Below, in pieces: positions 17,129-25,344 of a DNA stretch of 40,505 nucleotides. Source of the DNA: an uncultured Gammaproteobacteria bacterium (GTDB lineage: Bacteria; Pseudomonadota; Gammaproteobacteria; Immundisolibacterales; Immundisolibacteraceae); assembly GCA_913060775.1 (NCBI GenBank), contig CAJXVN010000003.1:1-40505 (forward strand), written 5' to 3'. The notes below the pieces were generated by a model. It made no database searches and was not told the DNA's origin. It was given only the letters and a program-made list of their open reading frames with translations. Each line of letters starts with the position of its first letter. The first letter of the stretch is position 1. Made by a program: the position numbers and the translations under genes.

Positions 17129-18130
17129 TTACCCAAGACGAGGCTGATTCTGAAATTCAACCATCCAGTTCGGGTAGGGCAGCGGTATTGCACTAACTTC
17201 ATTGAGCTGCTCCAGCTGCTCGGCGGTGAGCCGTAGATCAGCAGCGGGTAAGTTTTGCTCAAGCTGCTCAACATTTTTAGCCCCAAGAATCGGACAGGTG
17301 ATCGCCGGGTTGGCCAGCTGCCATGCCAGGGCTACTGCACCAGTGCTGGTCTGGTGCTCAGCAGCAAACAGCTCAAGCATATCAATGACTTTCTCGCCCG
17401 TTTCAAGGTTCATCGGCGGAAAATTAGAAAACATCGGTATATCCCGACGACCCTTTGCACCGTGACGATATTTGCCGGTTAGGTAGCCGTTGCCGAGTGG
17501 ACTCCAGGTCATGATGCCGACCTGTTTATATTGGCAGAGCGGAATCAGCTCATGCTCAAGCTCGCGTCCCACCAGGTTGTAGTAGGCCTGCAAAATCTCG
17601 AACCGGGGCAACCTTTCACGTTCAGAAATCGCCAGGAATTCCGCAAGCTGCCAGGCACACAGGTTAGAGCCGCCGACGTAACGCACCTTACCGCTGCGTA
17701 CCAGATCATCCATCGCCCTCAGGGTTTCCAGGGGCGGGGTTAATTCGTCCCAGCCGTGAACAATCAGCACGTCCAGGTAATCGGTCTGCAACCGTTTCAG
17801 ACTCTGTTCCACGGACCGTATCAACTGGTGTCGGCTAAGTCCCTGGTCGTTCGGCCCCTCACCAGTAGGGCTGCGCACCTTGGTGGAGATTACAACCTGC
17901 TCACGCTTACCGACCAGCGCTGCACCCAGCAGCTCCTCTGACTGACCAAAGCTGTAGTTGTTAGAGGTATCAAAAAAATTAATACCTGCCTCCAGCGCCC
18001 GATCAACGATTGCCTTACTCTGAGCGGCATCTAGCCCTCCCAGACCAAATCGATCCTTGCCAAAAGTCCAGGCACCCATACAGAGCCTGGAAACCAGCAG
18101 GCCAGTATTGCCAAGTACGCGCATCTGCAT
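17129..18130 (-). CDS. Aldo/keto reductase
   Basis: 333-aa NADPH-dependent oxidoreductase with a TIM barrel. The catalytic tetrad is complete: Asp54 (FFDTSNNYS), Tyr59, Lys84 (ISTKVR) and His125 (VHGWDE). It resembles the YhdN/Tas-type reductases of the potassium-channel-beta-like group (LGNTGLLVSRLCMGAWTFG at the start, WSPLGNGYLTGKYR in the middle). GGGGAAA precedes the ATG at 18130; an in-frame ATG two codons later is also possible. Same direction as the amidohydrolase, 63 bp apart. Substrate unknown. Confidence 0.93.
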   Translation of the reverse strand: MQMRVLGNTGLLVSRLCMGAWTFGKDRFGLGGLDAAQSKAIVDRALEAGINFFDTSNNYSFGQSEELLGAALVGKREQVVISTKVRSPTGEGPNDQGLSRHQLIRSVEQSLKRLQTDYLDVLIVHGWDELTPPLETLRAMDDLVRSGKVRYVGGSNLCAWQLAEFLAISERERLPRFEILQAYYNLVGRELEHELIPLCQYKQVGIMTWSPLGNGYLTGKYRHGAKGRRDIPMFSNFPPMNLETGEKVIDMLELFAAEHQTSTGAVALAWQLANPAITCPILGAKNVEQLEQNLPAADLRLTAEQLEQLNEVSAIPLPYPNWMVEFQNQPRLG

Positions 18131-18238
18131 TGTCTTTCCCCATCTCTAAAACGATCAAATTCGACCGCTCCTCTAGTGGGTGAAATGGTAGACCATCGTT
18201 GCGCGCTTCGGCAGGGGGTTAGCCGCCACCCAGGCAAT

Positions 18239-19186
18239 TTATTTACTGCGCCGGGTCTCTAGCAGAATCTGCTCCGCCCGAGCGCCCAGATAAACATAGA
18301 GGCCGAGGCCTATTAACAGGCCAACCGCCGGCATCATTACCCAGACAGCCTCGGTCAGCTGTCCGGGTGTGGTACCAAAGGCTGCTTTGAAAATCATCAT
18401 CAACGCCTCGATAGAAATGGCGATCAAAATAGCGGCGATAAACCGCGTAATCGTCCGCCGGGTCGAGCTATGACGAAAAACGTCCTTACCGAGCAGCACC
18501 TCCTCTTCGAGCGTGGTCTTGCCCAGATCAAATATCGCCAGCGCCAGAGTCAGGTAAATCACCACTCTAAAGACCTGGATAACCGCCTGGTGGTCGGAAA
18601 GCCCGGTTAACACCACGAACAACTGACTCGCGGCATGCCAGAGCATCGCAAACACGACCAGGAATAGACCGACGGAGATCAACAAATAGACGGCCTTAAA
18701 CGACCACTCCACCCGCCGCAACTGGGTATCACCCATGAAAAACGACAGAATCTTGTTGAGGTCTACGTCCAGCACCAGATAGCCACCGGGCCGGGAATCA
18801 CTGCCAGCCAACCGGGTAACGGCGGAAATACAGAGCGCACGGCTATTAACCGACAGATAGGGCTCAGTGACACCCGGCTCTCCGGAGCCCTGCGCCAGTG
18901 AGAAATAGGGGCGCCGGCTACGATCAATGCCATCGCCACCGCCCTGATAGCCTTCTGCGTAAGGGCTAATCAGGGTATCGCCGACCTGACTACCTGCCTC
19001 ATCAAGCACAAACAGGGTGCTAATAAAGGGGAAATTTTTGGCGATAACAGCCAGTGATTTTTCCCGCTCTTCATCGCTGGTAGAGTGCTGCCACTCCTCA
19101 CCCAGACTACTGATAGACGATGCCAGCAGGTTATGGATGACCGGACGGTAGTCGCGATAACGATCAATGGTATTCAGGTAGTTCAC
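18239..19186 (-). CDS. Membrane protein with PDC sensor domain and no output domain
   Basis: 315 aa from a GTG at 19186 (an in-frame stop lies seven codons upstream). Residues 1-165 look like a PDC/Cache sensor: RYRDYRPVIHNLLASS, FISTLFVLDEAGSQVGD, RRPYFSLAQ, EPYLSVNSRALCISAVTRL, YLVLDVDL. Four or more membrane helices follow (about 181-203, 222-241, 262-284, 295-313). There is no kinase, GGDEF, HAMP or chemoreceptor domain, so the signal must pass to another protein or the membrane part is itself the effector. There is no helix before the sensor domain, unlike typical Cache receptors. Ligand unknown. Confidence 0.75.
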   Translation of the reverse strand: MNYLNTIDRYRDYRPVIHNLLASSISSLGEEWQHSTSDEEREKSLAVIAKNFPFISTLFVLDEAGSQVGDTLISPYAEGYQGGGDGIDRSRRPYFSLAQGSGEPGVTEPYLSVNSRALCISAVTRLAGSDSRPGGYLVLDVDLNKILSFFMGDTQLRRVEWSFKAVYLLISVGLFLVVFAMLWHAASQLFVVLTGLSDHQAVIQVFRVVIYLTLALAIFDLGKTTLEEEVLLGKDVFRHSSTRRTITRFIAAILIAISIEALMMIFKAAFGTTPGQLTEAVWVMMPAVGLLIGLGLYVYLGARAEQILLETRRSK

Positions 19187-19627
19187 CGGTAAAAAATCCC
19201 AATCTTAGTCGTAGAAAACCCAAACCACTTGCAACTACCAGGCCATTTGCTGACGATCTGGCCCTGCCAGGCTGCTTTTTGCCGACTCGATAAGGCTGGA
19301 GGACGAATCGCTAGCTTCAGTGCCGACGTGAATCCCAATGGCAATGGCAGAAATCGCACCAAAACAGTGCATCCCGCCGCCACCTTTGATAAGAATCTTT
19401 ACTCTCGGTGCAAACTCAATCCACCCCGCGGCTTTTCGCCAAGGATAGATTCCCATCCCGAATCACAGTTTTGCGCCACTCAACCACCTATACTCTAGAG
19501 AGGACGTCACAGCACCATACTCCACAGCCGGGGTGAAACCATGCAGCGGTACAATTAGTCCTAAACGAATCCAGCCCGATTAGCCGGTCAACCTGAACAA
19601 GGTGGTAGCGGTATCACGGAGAACATC
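19187..19627. other. Intergenic region upstream of divergent genes
   Basis: A 441-bp gap between the PDC-sensor gene (-) and the CigR-like gene (+). It must hold promoters for both, but I see no clear sigma70 pair, operator or RNA. A small minus-strand ORF at 19235-19372 is the only possible gene. Confidence 0.5.
19235..19372 (-). CDS. Possible small hypothetical protein
   Basis: 45 codons from an ATG preceded by AAAGGTGGCGGCGGG, giving MHCFGAISAIAIGIHVGTEA followed by a Ser-rich tail. The start looks faintly like a signal peptide. Other frames are also open here, so this may be chance. It reads toward the PDC-sensor gene, 48 bp away. Confidence 0.2.
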   Translation of the reverse strand: MHCFGAISAIAIGIHVGTEASDSSSSLIESAKSSLAGPDRQQMAW

Positions 19628-20236
19628 ATGCGCACTAAAAAACTCACCCTGCTGGCACTGCTATCAACTGCCGTTTTATTTACCAGTAGTGCCACTCAGG
19701 CGGAGCGGCCTGAAGGGGCGGGTAAACAGCCGGGCACGGAGGTCGAGCAGTCTTTTATGCAGCGGTGGTTTGGCTGGGGAAAACGGGCCGAAGAAAATGA
19801 CGATCGACGTGACGAGCCAGCGAAAGAAAATAAAAAACCCAAAACCAGCAAAGCCAAACATAAAACCGACCAGACATTCAACGAAACGGAACGCTCCCTT
19901 ATTACCGATTATTACCGGAACGAAAACACCCACCGCGGTAGTGGTAACGGTACCCAATCGAAGAAAAAGAAGTTACCACCCGGGTTACAAAAAAAACTTG
20001 AGCGAGGCGGCGAACTACCCCCCGGCTGGCAAATGAAAGTAAACCGTGGCGAAGTGCTGGACGCAGAATTATTGAGCCATGCCCAACCATTACCCGATGA
20101 CTTAAGAAACCGCTTACCGATCCTTCAGGATGGCACTGAACTGCGTCGAATTGGCGACAAAATTGTTCGTATTATGGAAGGCAACGGGACCGTTTTAGAT
20201 GTTATTGATCTCGCTGATACTGCCTTACGCCGCTAG
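19628..20236 (+). CDS. CigR/RcnB-like secreted protein
   Basis: 202 aa. Signal peptide at about 1-25 (MRTKKLTLLALLSTAVLFTSSATQA). Then a very charged, low-complexity region with WFGWGKRAEENDDRRDEPAKE and many lysines (about 45-115). The C-terminal part is the CigR-like module: KKKLPPGLQKKLERGGELPPGWQ, then LPDDLRNRLP, then IGDKIVRIMEGNGTVLDVIDL. The family name comes from Salmonella CigR; most members are uncharacterised envelope proteins. An ACGGAGAA ribosome site precedes the ATG. The neighbours give no functional hint. Confidence 0.75.
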   Translation: MRTKKLTLLALLSTAVLFTSSATQAERPEGAGKQPGTEVEQSFMQRWFGWGKRAEENDDRRDEPAKENKKPKTSKAKHKTDQTFNETERSLITDYYRNENTHRGSGNGTQSKKKKLPPGLQKKLERGGELPPGWQMKVNRGEVLDAELLSHAQPLPDDLRNRLPILQDGTELRRIGDKIVRIMEGNGTVLDVIDLADTALRR

Positions 20237-20371
20237 CTTTAAAGATATTCAACTGCAGCTGCCAGAATATTAGATCAATCGTTCCCATTGCTCGGTGGAG
20301 AGCAGCACTTCCTTTGAGGTGTTTGAATATAGTGTTGACCAGAGGCCTAGTAGAAACATCGCAACATCCCT

Positions 20372-20387
20372 AAGCGGAGGCCCGCTT
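20372..20387. other. Short hairpin
   Basis: AAGCGG (20372-20377) pairs with CCGCTT (20382-20387) around a 4-base loop, downstream of the convergent 19628 (+) and 20653 (-) genes. It may mark a transcript end; no T-run accompanies it. Confidence 0.3.
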
Positions 20388-20446
20388 GAAAAGGCTAGCG
20401 CCCCCCTTTACTTCCGTTGCCTTTACTTAAAATTCCGCTACCCAAA

Positions 20447-20653
20447 CTAGCGGGTACCCTCGGAAATAAACTGCAAACTAGCCGGGGTGAACGTTTTAGC
20501 TTTAACTGTACATTGCCTACCACTATTATTTTGAACGGTAACGTTAACAGTCGATCCAGATCGGCTATATTCGATCTGGGCAGCCCCACTTTTTGAAGAA
20601 TCCACGGGCTGTTTCGATTTCCCCACAACATCTCCTTCATTCACACCTATCAT
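20447..20653 (-). CDS. Small hypothetical protein
   Basis: 68 codons from an ATG with GGAG 7 bp upstream. The centre AQIEYSRSGSTVNVTVQNNS looks like a beta-strand pair and is followed by a lone cysteine (GRQCTVKAKTF). No signal peptide and no recognised family. It lies 80 bp downstream of the EF-hand/GAF gene in the same direction, so the two may be co-transcribed. Base composition is AT-richer than the flanking genes. Confidence 0.45.
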   Translation of the reverse strand: MIGVNEGDVVGKSKQPVDSSKSGAAQIEYSRSGSTVNVTVQNNSGRQCTVKAKTFTPASLQFISEGTR

Positions 20654-20672
20654 TCACGTCTCCATCATTCAC
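20637..20672. repeat. Three direct copies of TCATTCAC
   Basis: TCATTCAC occurs at 20637-20644, 20650-20657 and 20665-20672. On the minus strand it is GTGAATGA, around the start of the 20653 gene. It could be a protein-binding array, a slipped duplication or chance. Confidence 0.5.
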
Positions 20673-20732
20673 GCACTACTCGGTGAATAGCGCAGTGTAC
20701 AACACACCGAAATCATTCGTGACATCGGGTCA

Positions 20733-21635
20733 TCATGTCAAATTAGCTCTGCCCGATTCAACCTCTTTGTGGATGGCGTTCAAAAAATTATACAAACTGT
20801 CAGCTACTCCTGTGGCCAAATCAACATCGTAATCTTTGCTAAACGCATAGCGAGATTCACTATCTATACACAGAAACCCTAGTAAATTATTTTCAGTCCT
20901 TTCTTGGGGACTATTTGGCGCAATTGGGACGACCAAGGTACTCTTGTACGGCAGTGGCCACCTCCGAAGACGAACAAATATACCTTTATCTATTTCACCA
21001 TAAGTATCAAAACTGGTGTTTCGGTAGGTTTTTTTTGCATTTTCTCGCGGAAGATTATTCCTAAGAAAATAATCTTCTTTCGTCGTTTCAATGCACTTAA
21101 TGAGCTCCGTAAAACAGGTATTCTTTTTTACGTAGTGCTTAACCCGGTCTAATTTATCGTTCATTGCCCTAACTCGCTTACCGACCTCGTCACGCGCTAG
21201 GGCATGTGCATACATATCTCCTTCATCTTCATCCCATAATAGAATCTTCACCGTAGCACTGCACATTGTGCCGGTGATAACTTGGAACGCCCTAGAAAGG
21301 TTGTTACACATTGCTTCGCATGCAATTCGCGCATCTTCAAGGTCGATCACACCGTCGTGATTCTTGTCTAACTCATTATGAACAGAAGCGAAACCAGCAT
21401 TTAAAACCTTCAGCGTTTTTGCGTATTTTCGATCTCTCCCCCATGTCAACTGAACATAGGCCGCATTAATCAACAATAACAACAACAGGATGCTTAATAA
21501 AAATAGAGCATACAGACCCTGGTCATCCATCCATCCGAATACATCATTCCCAAATAAACCTAGAGCGATAACTCCGGACGCAAACCCTACGACCGTTAAC
21601 ACTAAGTTTCCAACTGCACCAAAGATGCCCCTCAT
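20733..21635 (-). CDS. Membrane protein with EF-hand and GAF-like domain
   Basis: 300 aa from the ATG at 21635, which has AAGGA 6 bp upstream; another ATG two codons earlier abuts that site. Two membrane helices come first (about 8-28 and 41-62), then a canonical EF-hand calcium loop DKNHDGVIDLED (about 90-101). The rest looks like a GAF domain: ITGTMCSATVKILLWDEDEG, a charged helix, a TTKEDYFLRNN segment, YKSTLVVPIAP, LLGFLCIDSESRYAFSKDYD and a final helix (VADSLYNFLNAI). There is no catalytic domain. Likely a membrane-tethered cytoplasmic sensor, perhaps calcium- or nucleotide-responsive. AT-rich composition suggests recent acquisition. Confidence 0.7.
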   Translation of the reverse strand: MRGIFGAVGNLVLTVVGFASGVIALGLFGNDVFGWMDDQGLYALFLLSILLLLLLINAAYVQLTWGRDRKYAKTLKVLNAGFASVHNELDKNHDGVIDLEDARIACEAMCNNLSRAFQVITGTMCSATVKILLWDEDEGDMYAHALARDEVGKRVRAMNDKLDRVKHYVKKNTCFTELIKCIETTKEDYFLRNNLPRENAKKTYRNTSFDTYGEIDKGIFVRLRRWPLPYKSTLVVPIAPNSPQERTENNLLGFLCIDSESRYAFSKDYDVDLATGVADSLYNFLNAIHKEVESGRANLT

Positions 21636-21664
21636 TAGCATTCCTTAGTTAACCCTATTTGACA

Positions 21665-21693
21665 ATTATAGAATTCAAACGTCTTCTCAAATC
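21665..21693 (-). promoter_or_regulatory. Possible sigma70 promoter for the EF-hand/GAF gene
   Basis: A perfect -10 TATAAT (minus strand, 21670-21665) lies 29 bp before the start codon. A poor -35 (GATTTG, 21693-21688) is 17 bp further upstream. The surroundings are AT-rich, so chance is possible. Confidence 0.35.
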
Positions 21694-21752
21694 CCTAAGC
21701 TTTGAGACCATATACTCGTAACAATAAACTTAACATAGCTAATAAAATATCC

Positions 21753-22322
21753 CTAACGACCCATCCCATAAAACTCATCATTCGGCCGCATGCTCAGCAT
21801 GTTCGCCAGGCGGTTAGAGAGACAAAAGAACGCCGCAATAGCCCCAATATCCCAGATATCTTCGTCGTCAAAACCGTGACTACGCAGGGTTTCGTAATCA
21901 TCGTCGCCAATTTCGTCGGAACTAAAACCAACGGTCATGGCAAAGTCGAGCATGGCTTTCTGTTTATCGGTAATGTCGGCTTTGCGATAGTTAATCGCTA
22001 CCTGGTCGGCAATCAGCGGGTTTTTAGCAACGATGCGCAGAATCGCCCCGTGGGCCACCACGCAATACTGGCACTGATTGCCGCCGCTGACAGTCACCAC
22101 GATCATCTCTTTTTCTGCCCGGGTAAGGTTGCCTTTGCGCAGCATCACCGCGTCGTGCATGGCAAAAAAGCCGCGCCACTCATCAGGACGGTGGGCCAGA
22201 GCGAGGAATACATTGGGAATGAAGCCGGTTTTTTCCTGCACGGCTTCAATCTGTTCGCGTATGTCCTCGGGTAAATCGGCGAGATCCGGGATCGGAAACC
22301 GACTGACAGGGGGATTGCTCAT
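21753..22322 (-). CDS. AhpD-like / carboxymuconolactone decarboxylase-family protein
   Basis: 189 aa of the alkylhydroperoxidase-D fold, peroxidase-related subgroup. The redox motif CQYCVVAHG is present with the preceding glutamate in RAEKEMIVVTVSGGNQC, as in AhpD (E...CxxCxxxH). The start LADLPEDIREQIEAVQEKTGFIPNVFLALAHRP is the subgroup's usual N-terminus. Likely a peroxide- or hydroperoxide-linked thiol enzyme. AAGGAG precedes the ATG at 22322. It lies 14 bp downstream of the sulfatase gene in the same direction, so the two are probably co-transcribed. Confidence 0.9.
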   Translation of the reverse strand: MSNPPVSRFPIPDLADLPEDIREQIEAVQEKTGFIPNVFLALAHRPDEWRGFFAMHDAVMLRKGNLTRAEKEMIVVTVSGGNQCQYCVVAHGAILRIVAKNPLIADQVAINYRKADITDKQKAMLDFAMTVGFSSDEIGDDDYETLRSHGFDDEDIWDIGAIAAFFCLSNRLANMLSMRPNDEFYGMGR

Positions 22323-22336
22323 TGCTACTCCTTAAT

Positions 22337-24007
22337 TTATTGAGTGACCATTTTTTTACTGCCCGCACCGAACACCGGTCGTTCGGGCAGCACAATGCCG
22401 GTTCTGGCGGCATAACGCTGCCAGGCCTGGATGAGCGCCTGCAATCGCTCCGGCTCCTCGGCCGCTAAATCATTGGTTTCACCGGGATCAATGGCGAGGT
22501 TAAACAACTGCCAGGTCGCTGTGCCAAAAGGCCGATTGATATTGGATATTTTCCAGTCACCTTTGCGCAGTGCCTGCATGCCAAACAGCTCAAAACCGAA
22601 CTCGGCGTCGGGGAGATGCACGGCGTTGGATTCACCGCGCAGCACGGGCAGCATGGAGCGGCCCTGAACTGGCAACACGGCCTGGCCATTGTAGTGGAGT
22701 GGGGCAGTTATGTCCGCCAGCTCAAGCACGGTGGGCATGATGTCCTGCACCGTACTGATGGCGTTAATGGGCCGGTCCGCTGCGCCGACGCCCGGGCCAG
22801 CGACTATTAATGGCGAGCGCACGCCACCCTCACTAATAAACAGCTTATGCAGCGCAAACGGCGCCGTGCCCGCCAGTGCCCAGCCCGGACCAGTGGATGG
22901 ACGCGACCCCTTGCGACCAAGGTTCTCCAGCCGATTATCCGAATTTTGCTCAACCCAGTTATCCGGCACCAGCGGGTTTTGCTGCAACAGAATGCCATTG
23001 GCACCATTATCGGAAATAAACATTATCAGGGTACGGTCGTAACGACCCTCGCGTTTGAGGGTATCGATCACCTTGCCAACGTTGTGGTCCAGGTTCTCCA
23101 CCATCGCCGCGTAAAGCTCCATTGCCCGCGAGGAATAAACCTGCTCGTCAGGGGTGAGCTTGTCCCACGGTCTGACGTGCGGAGGCAGGGGCGCAGCCAG
23201 ATCAGCGTCGTCCAGCAGACCCAGCTCAACTAGCCGGGCAATGCGGGTCGCCCGGAGCTGGTCATAACCCGCGTCGTACTTGCCCCGGTAACGGTCGATC
23301 CAGTGATCGGGCACGTGGAGTGGGTCGTGGGGTGCGGTAAAGGCAAGATAGGCAAATAGCGGCTGCTGCCTCGGCGTATCACTGATCCAGGTCGATAATT
23401 TATCGGCATAAAAATCGGATGAATAAAACTGATCGGGCACGTGAACCTGTTTACCGTCATGTCGATAAATTGGCAGATAGTTCGGGGCGTAGGGGGCTTC
23501 ATCGCCAAAGTGACTCGCCGCTCCGCGAAGCATGGCGAACGAGTGATCAAAACCAAACTGGGAGGGATCCTGTGCCGGCTCCAGCCCCAGATGCCATTTG
23601 CCGGCCATCAGGGTTTTGTAACCGCTGTCATTAAGCAGTTGTGGCAAGGTCACTGCCCGGCTGTTGAGGTGACCCTCGTACCCGGGCACACCAATCTGAT
23701 TCGGGCTGATCAACTCAATCATGGTCCCCAGCCCGACCATGTGATGGTCGATGCCGGTCAGCAGCATTGATCGAGTCGGCGAACATGTAGATGCCGTGTA
23801 AAACTGGGCGAACCGCTGCCCACGAGCGGCAAGGGCATCCAGATTAGGCGTGTGAATCTCGCCACCAAATCCGCCCCAGTCGGTATAGCCCATATCGTCT
23901 GCCACGATCAGCAGGATGTCGGGCCGAGCCGGAGCGCTCTGAATCGGTACCGGAATCAACCCAAAAATGATGAATGCAGCCAGCCACTGCAGCGCAAACC
24001 TGTTCAC
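22337..24007 (-). CDS. Sulfatase (arylsulfatase family), secreted, GTG start
   Basis: 556 aa of the alkaline-phosphatase superfamily. The signal peptide spans about residues 1-24. Calcium ligands are in IVADDMGYTDWGG (Asp37/38). The sulfatase signature is CSPTRSMLLTG, with Cys75 the residue normally converted to formylglycine. The later metal motif LIMFISDNGANG is intact, and the C-terminal subdomain (MQALRKGDWKI, QLFNLAIDPGETNDLA) is typical. It should hydrolyse a sulfate ester in the periplasm or outside the cell. The GTG at 24007 is supported by an upstream GGAGAGG. A formylglycine-generating enzyme is not in the window. Confidence 0.94.
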   Translation of the reverse strand: MNRFALQWLAAFIIFGLIPVPIQSAPARPDILLIVADDMGYTDWGGFGGEIHTPNLDALAARGQRFAQFYTASTCSPTRSMLLTGIDHHMVGLGTMIELISPNQIGVPGYEGHLNSRAVTLPQLLNDSGYKTLMAGKWHLGLEPAQDPSQFGFDHSFAMLRGAASHFGDEAPYAPNYLPIYRHDGKQVHVPDQFYSSDFYADKLSTWISDTPRQQPLFAYLAFTAPHDPLHVPDHWIDRYRGKYDAGYDQLRATRIARLVELGLLDDADLAAPLPPHVRPWDKLTPDEQVYSSRAMELYAAMVENLDHNVGKVIDTLKREGRYDRTLIMFISDNGANGILLQQNPLVPDNWVEQNSDNRLENLGRKGSRPSTGPGWALAGTAPFALHKLFISEGGVRSPLIVAGPGVGAADRPINAISTVQDIMPTVLELADITAPLHYNGQAVLPVQGRSMLPVLRGESNAVHLPDAEFGFELFGMQALRKGDWKISNINRPFGTATWQLFNLAIDPGETNDLAAEEPERLQALIQAWQRYAARTGIVLPERPVFGAGSKKMVTQ

Positions 24008-24040
24008 GTCAACCCTCTCCCTGTTAATGGCAAGCCGTTT

Positions 24041-24928
24041 TTATTTTATGAGGGGCTCGCCTTTTGCCTGGTACCAGTTCTGTATGGTTTGCCAGGTGTC
24101 CTCCGCCGTTTCAGCGTACCAGAACAGCTCGACATCTTTACTGCTTATTACCCCCTCATCGAGCAGAAACGGAATATTCAGCGCCTGTTTCCAGAATGAC
24201 TCGCCAACCAGCACCACCGGCAGCGGATCAATTTTCTCGGTTTGAATTAACGTCAGCGTATCGAACAGTTCATCAATCGTTCCAAAGCCCCCCGGGAAAA
24301 CCACCAACGCTTTTGCGCGCAACAGAAAATGCATCTTACGCGTGGCAAAGTAATGAAACTCAAAGCAGAGACCGGGGGTCAGGTAGGCATTCGGGTTCTG
24401 CTCGTGGGGCAGGGTGATGTTCAGACCAACGGTTCGGGCCCCCACCTCCGAGGCTCCTCGGTTCGCAGCCTCCATGATCCCGGGGCCACCGCCGGTCATC
24501 AGGGTGAGTGATGGGCTGGCATCATCCGACTGGGTCCGCCCAACCAGATGCCCAAGTTCACGAGCCACGGTGTAATAACCACTTTTATCGAGAATCCGCT
24601 CTGCTTGCGCCACTGCCTGCTGTAGCGTGGCGTCGTCGGGGTCAGTGGCCAGTTGGCACCGCCGCTGATCCAGTTGTAGCTGGGCGGCGGCCGGCTCCAG
24701 AATTCGTGTGCCGCCGAACACCACAATGGTCTGGTCAACACCATGCTGACGCATCAACGAGTCGGCTTTCTGATAATCGAGAAGCAGCCGTATCCCCCGG
24801 GCCTCGTCGCCGTCGAGGTAGTCAATATTGGCATCCGCAGGACGGTACAACCCAACCTCTAGTCCAGCCTTTGACCCCTGTTTAGCCCCGGTTTGCCCAT
24901 CCAGCTGAGGGTCGTTGCCTTCATTCAT
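24041..24928 (-). CDS. LOG family protein (TIGR00730-like)
   Basis: 295 aa. Motifs: GGGPGIMEAANRGA and PGGFGTIDELFDTLTLIQT, the paired nucleotide-binding and catalytic signatures of LOG-type enzymes (once mislabelled lysine decarboxylases). LOG enzymes split nucleoside 5'-monophosphates into base and ribose 5-phosphate. The protein has an N-terminal extension of about 60 residues relative to short LOGs, like other long bacterial members. Its ATG overlaps the stop of the DUF35 gene (ATGA), implying translational coupling with the thiolase/DUF35 pair. Why these are linked is unclear. Confidence 0.9.
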   Translation of the reverse strand: MNEGNDPQLDGQTGAKQGSKAGLEVGLYRPADANIDYLDGDEARGIRLLLDYQKADSLMRQHGVDQTIVVFGGTRILEPAAAQLQLDQRRCQLATDPDDATLQQAVAQAERILDKSGYYTVARELGHLVGRTQSDDASPSLTLMTGGGPGIMEAANRGASEVGARTVGLNITLPHEQNPNAYLTPGLCFEFHYFATRKMHFLLRAKALVVFPGGFGTIDELFDTLTLIQTEKIDPLPVVLVGESFWKQALNIPFLLDEGVISSKDVELFWYAETAEDTWQTIQNWYQAKGEPLIK

Positions 24929-25344
24929 AACGGTTTAAATTTAACCAGCGTGATGGATTCATCAATGTCGTCAAAATAGACCGTCACCGGCATATCCACC
25001 ACCATGTTTTCCGGCTCGCATCCAACAATATTAGTGGTCAGTTGCGGTCCTTCATCCAGCTTAACCACCGCCACGATCAAGGGTAGATCATCCGCCAGTC
25101 CCGGATGCGGAGGCACGTGCATAACCGTGTAGCTATAAACGGTGCCTAGTCCTGAGACCTGCCGCCAGCTCAGGGCCGAGGAGAGGCATTCGCTACAGAC
25201 CTGGCGGGGATAGAAAATCCACTCGTTACAGTCGTCACAGCGCTGCAGCTCCAGGCGATGCTCCCTGGCCGCCTGCCAGTAGGGGCGGGAAACATCGGTG
25301 ATGGCCGGAACCGGTCGGGGAAAAGCCGTCGCCTGGTTACTCAT
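24925..25344 (-). CDS. DUF35 OB-fold zinc-ribbon protein, partner of the thiolase-like protein
   Basis: 139 aa from the ATG at 25344. The N-terminal helix PYWQAAREHRLELQRCDDC leads into a rubredoxin-like zinc ribbon (Cys36, Cys39, Cys50, Cys53), then an OB fold (GLGTVYSYTVMHVPPHPG onward). DUF35 proteins bind thiolase-like enzymes; in actinobacterial sterol degradation the DUF35 part of ChsH2 pairs with the aldolase Ltp2. Start and stop codons overlap both neighbours (ATGA on each side). An upstream in-frame start would add nine Gly-rich residues and is less likely. Confidence 0.93.
   Translation of the reverse strand: MSNQATAFPRPVPAITDVSRPYWQAAREHRLELQRCDDCNEWIFYPRQVCSECLSSALSWRQVSGLGTVYSYTVMHVPPHPGLADDLPLIVAVVKLDEGPQLTTNIVGCEPENMVVDMPVTVYFDDIDESITLVKFKPL

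Noticed and set aside
19229-19498. Plus-strand ORF of about 89 codons ahead of the CigR-like gene
   Set aside because: No ribosome site and Pro/Arg-rich shadow-type composition.
20395-20640. Alternative 81-codon minus-strand ORF overlapping the 20447-20653 gene
   Set aside because: The 20653 frame has the better ribosome site and more protein-like sequence; the two cannot both be main genes.
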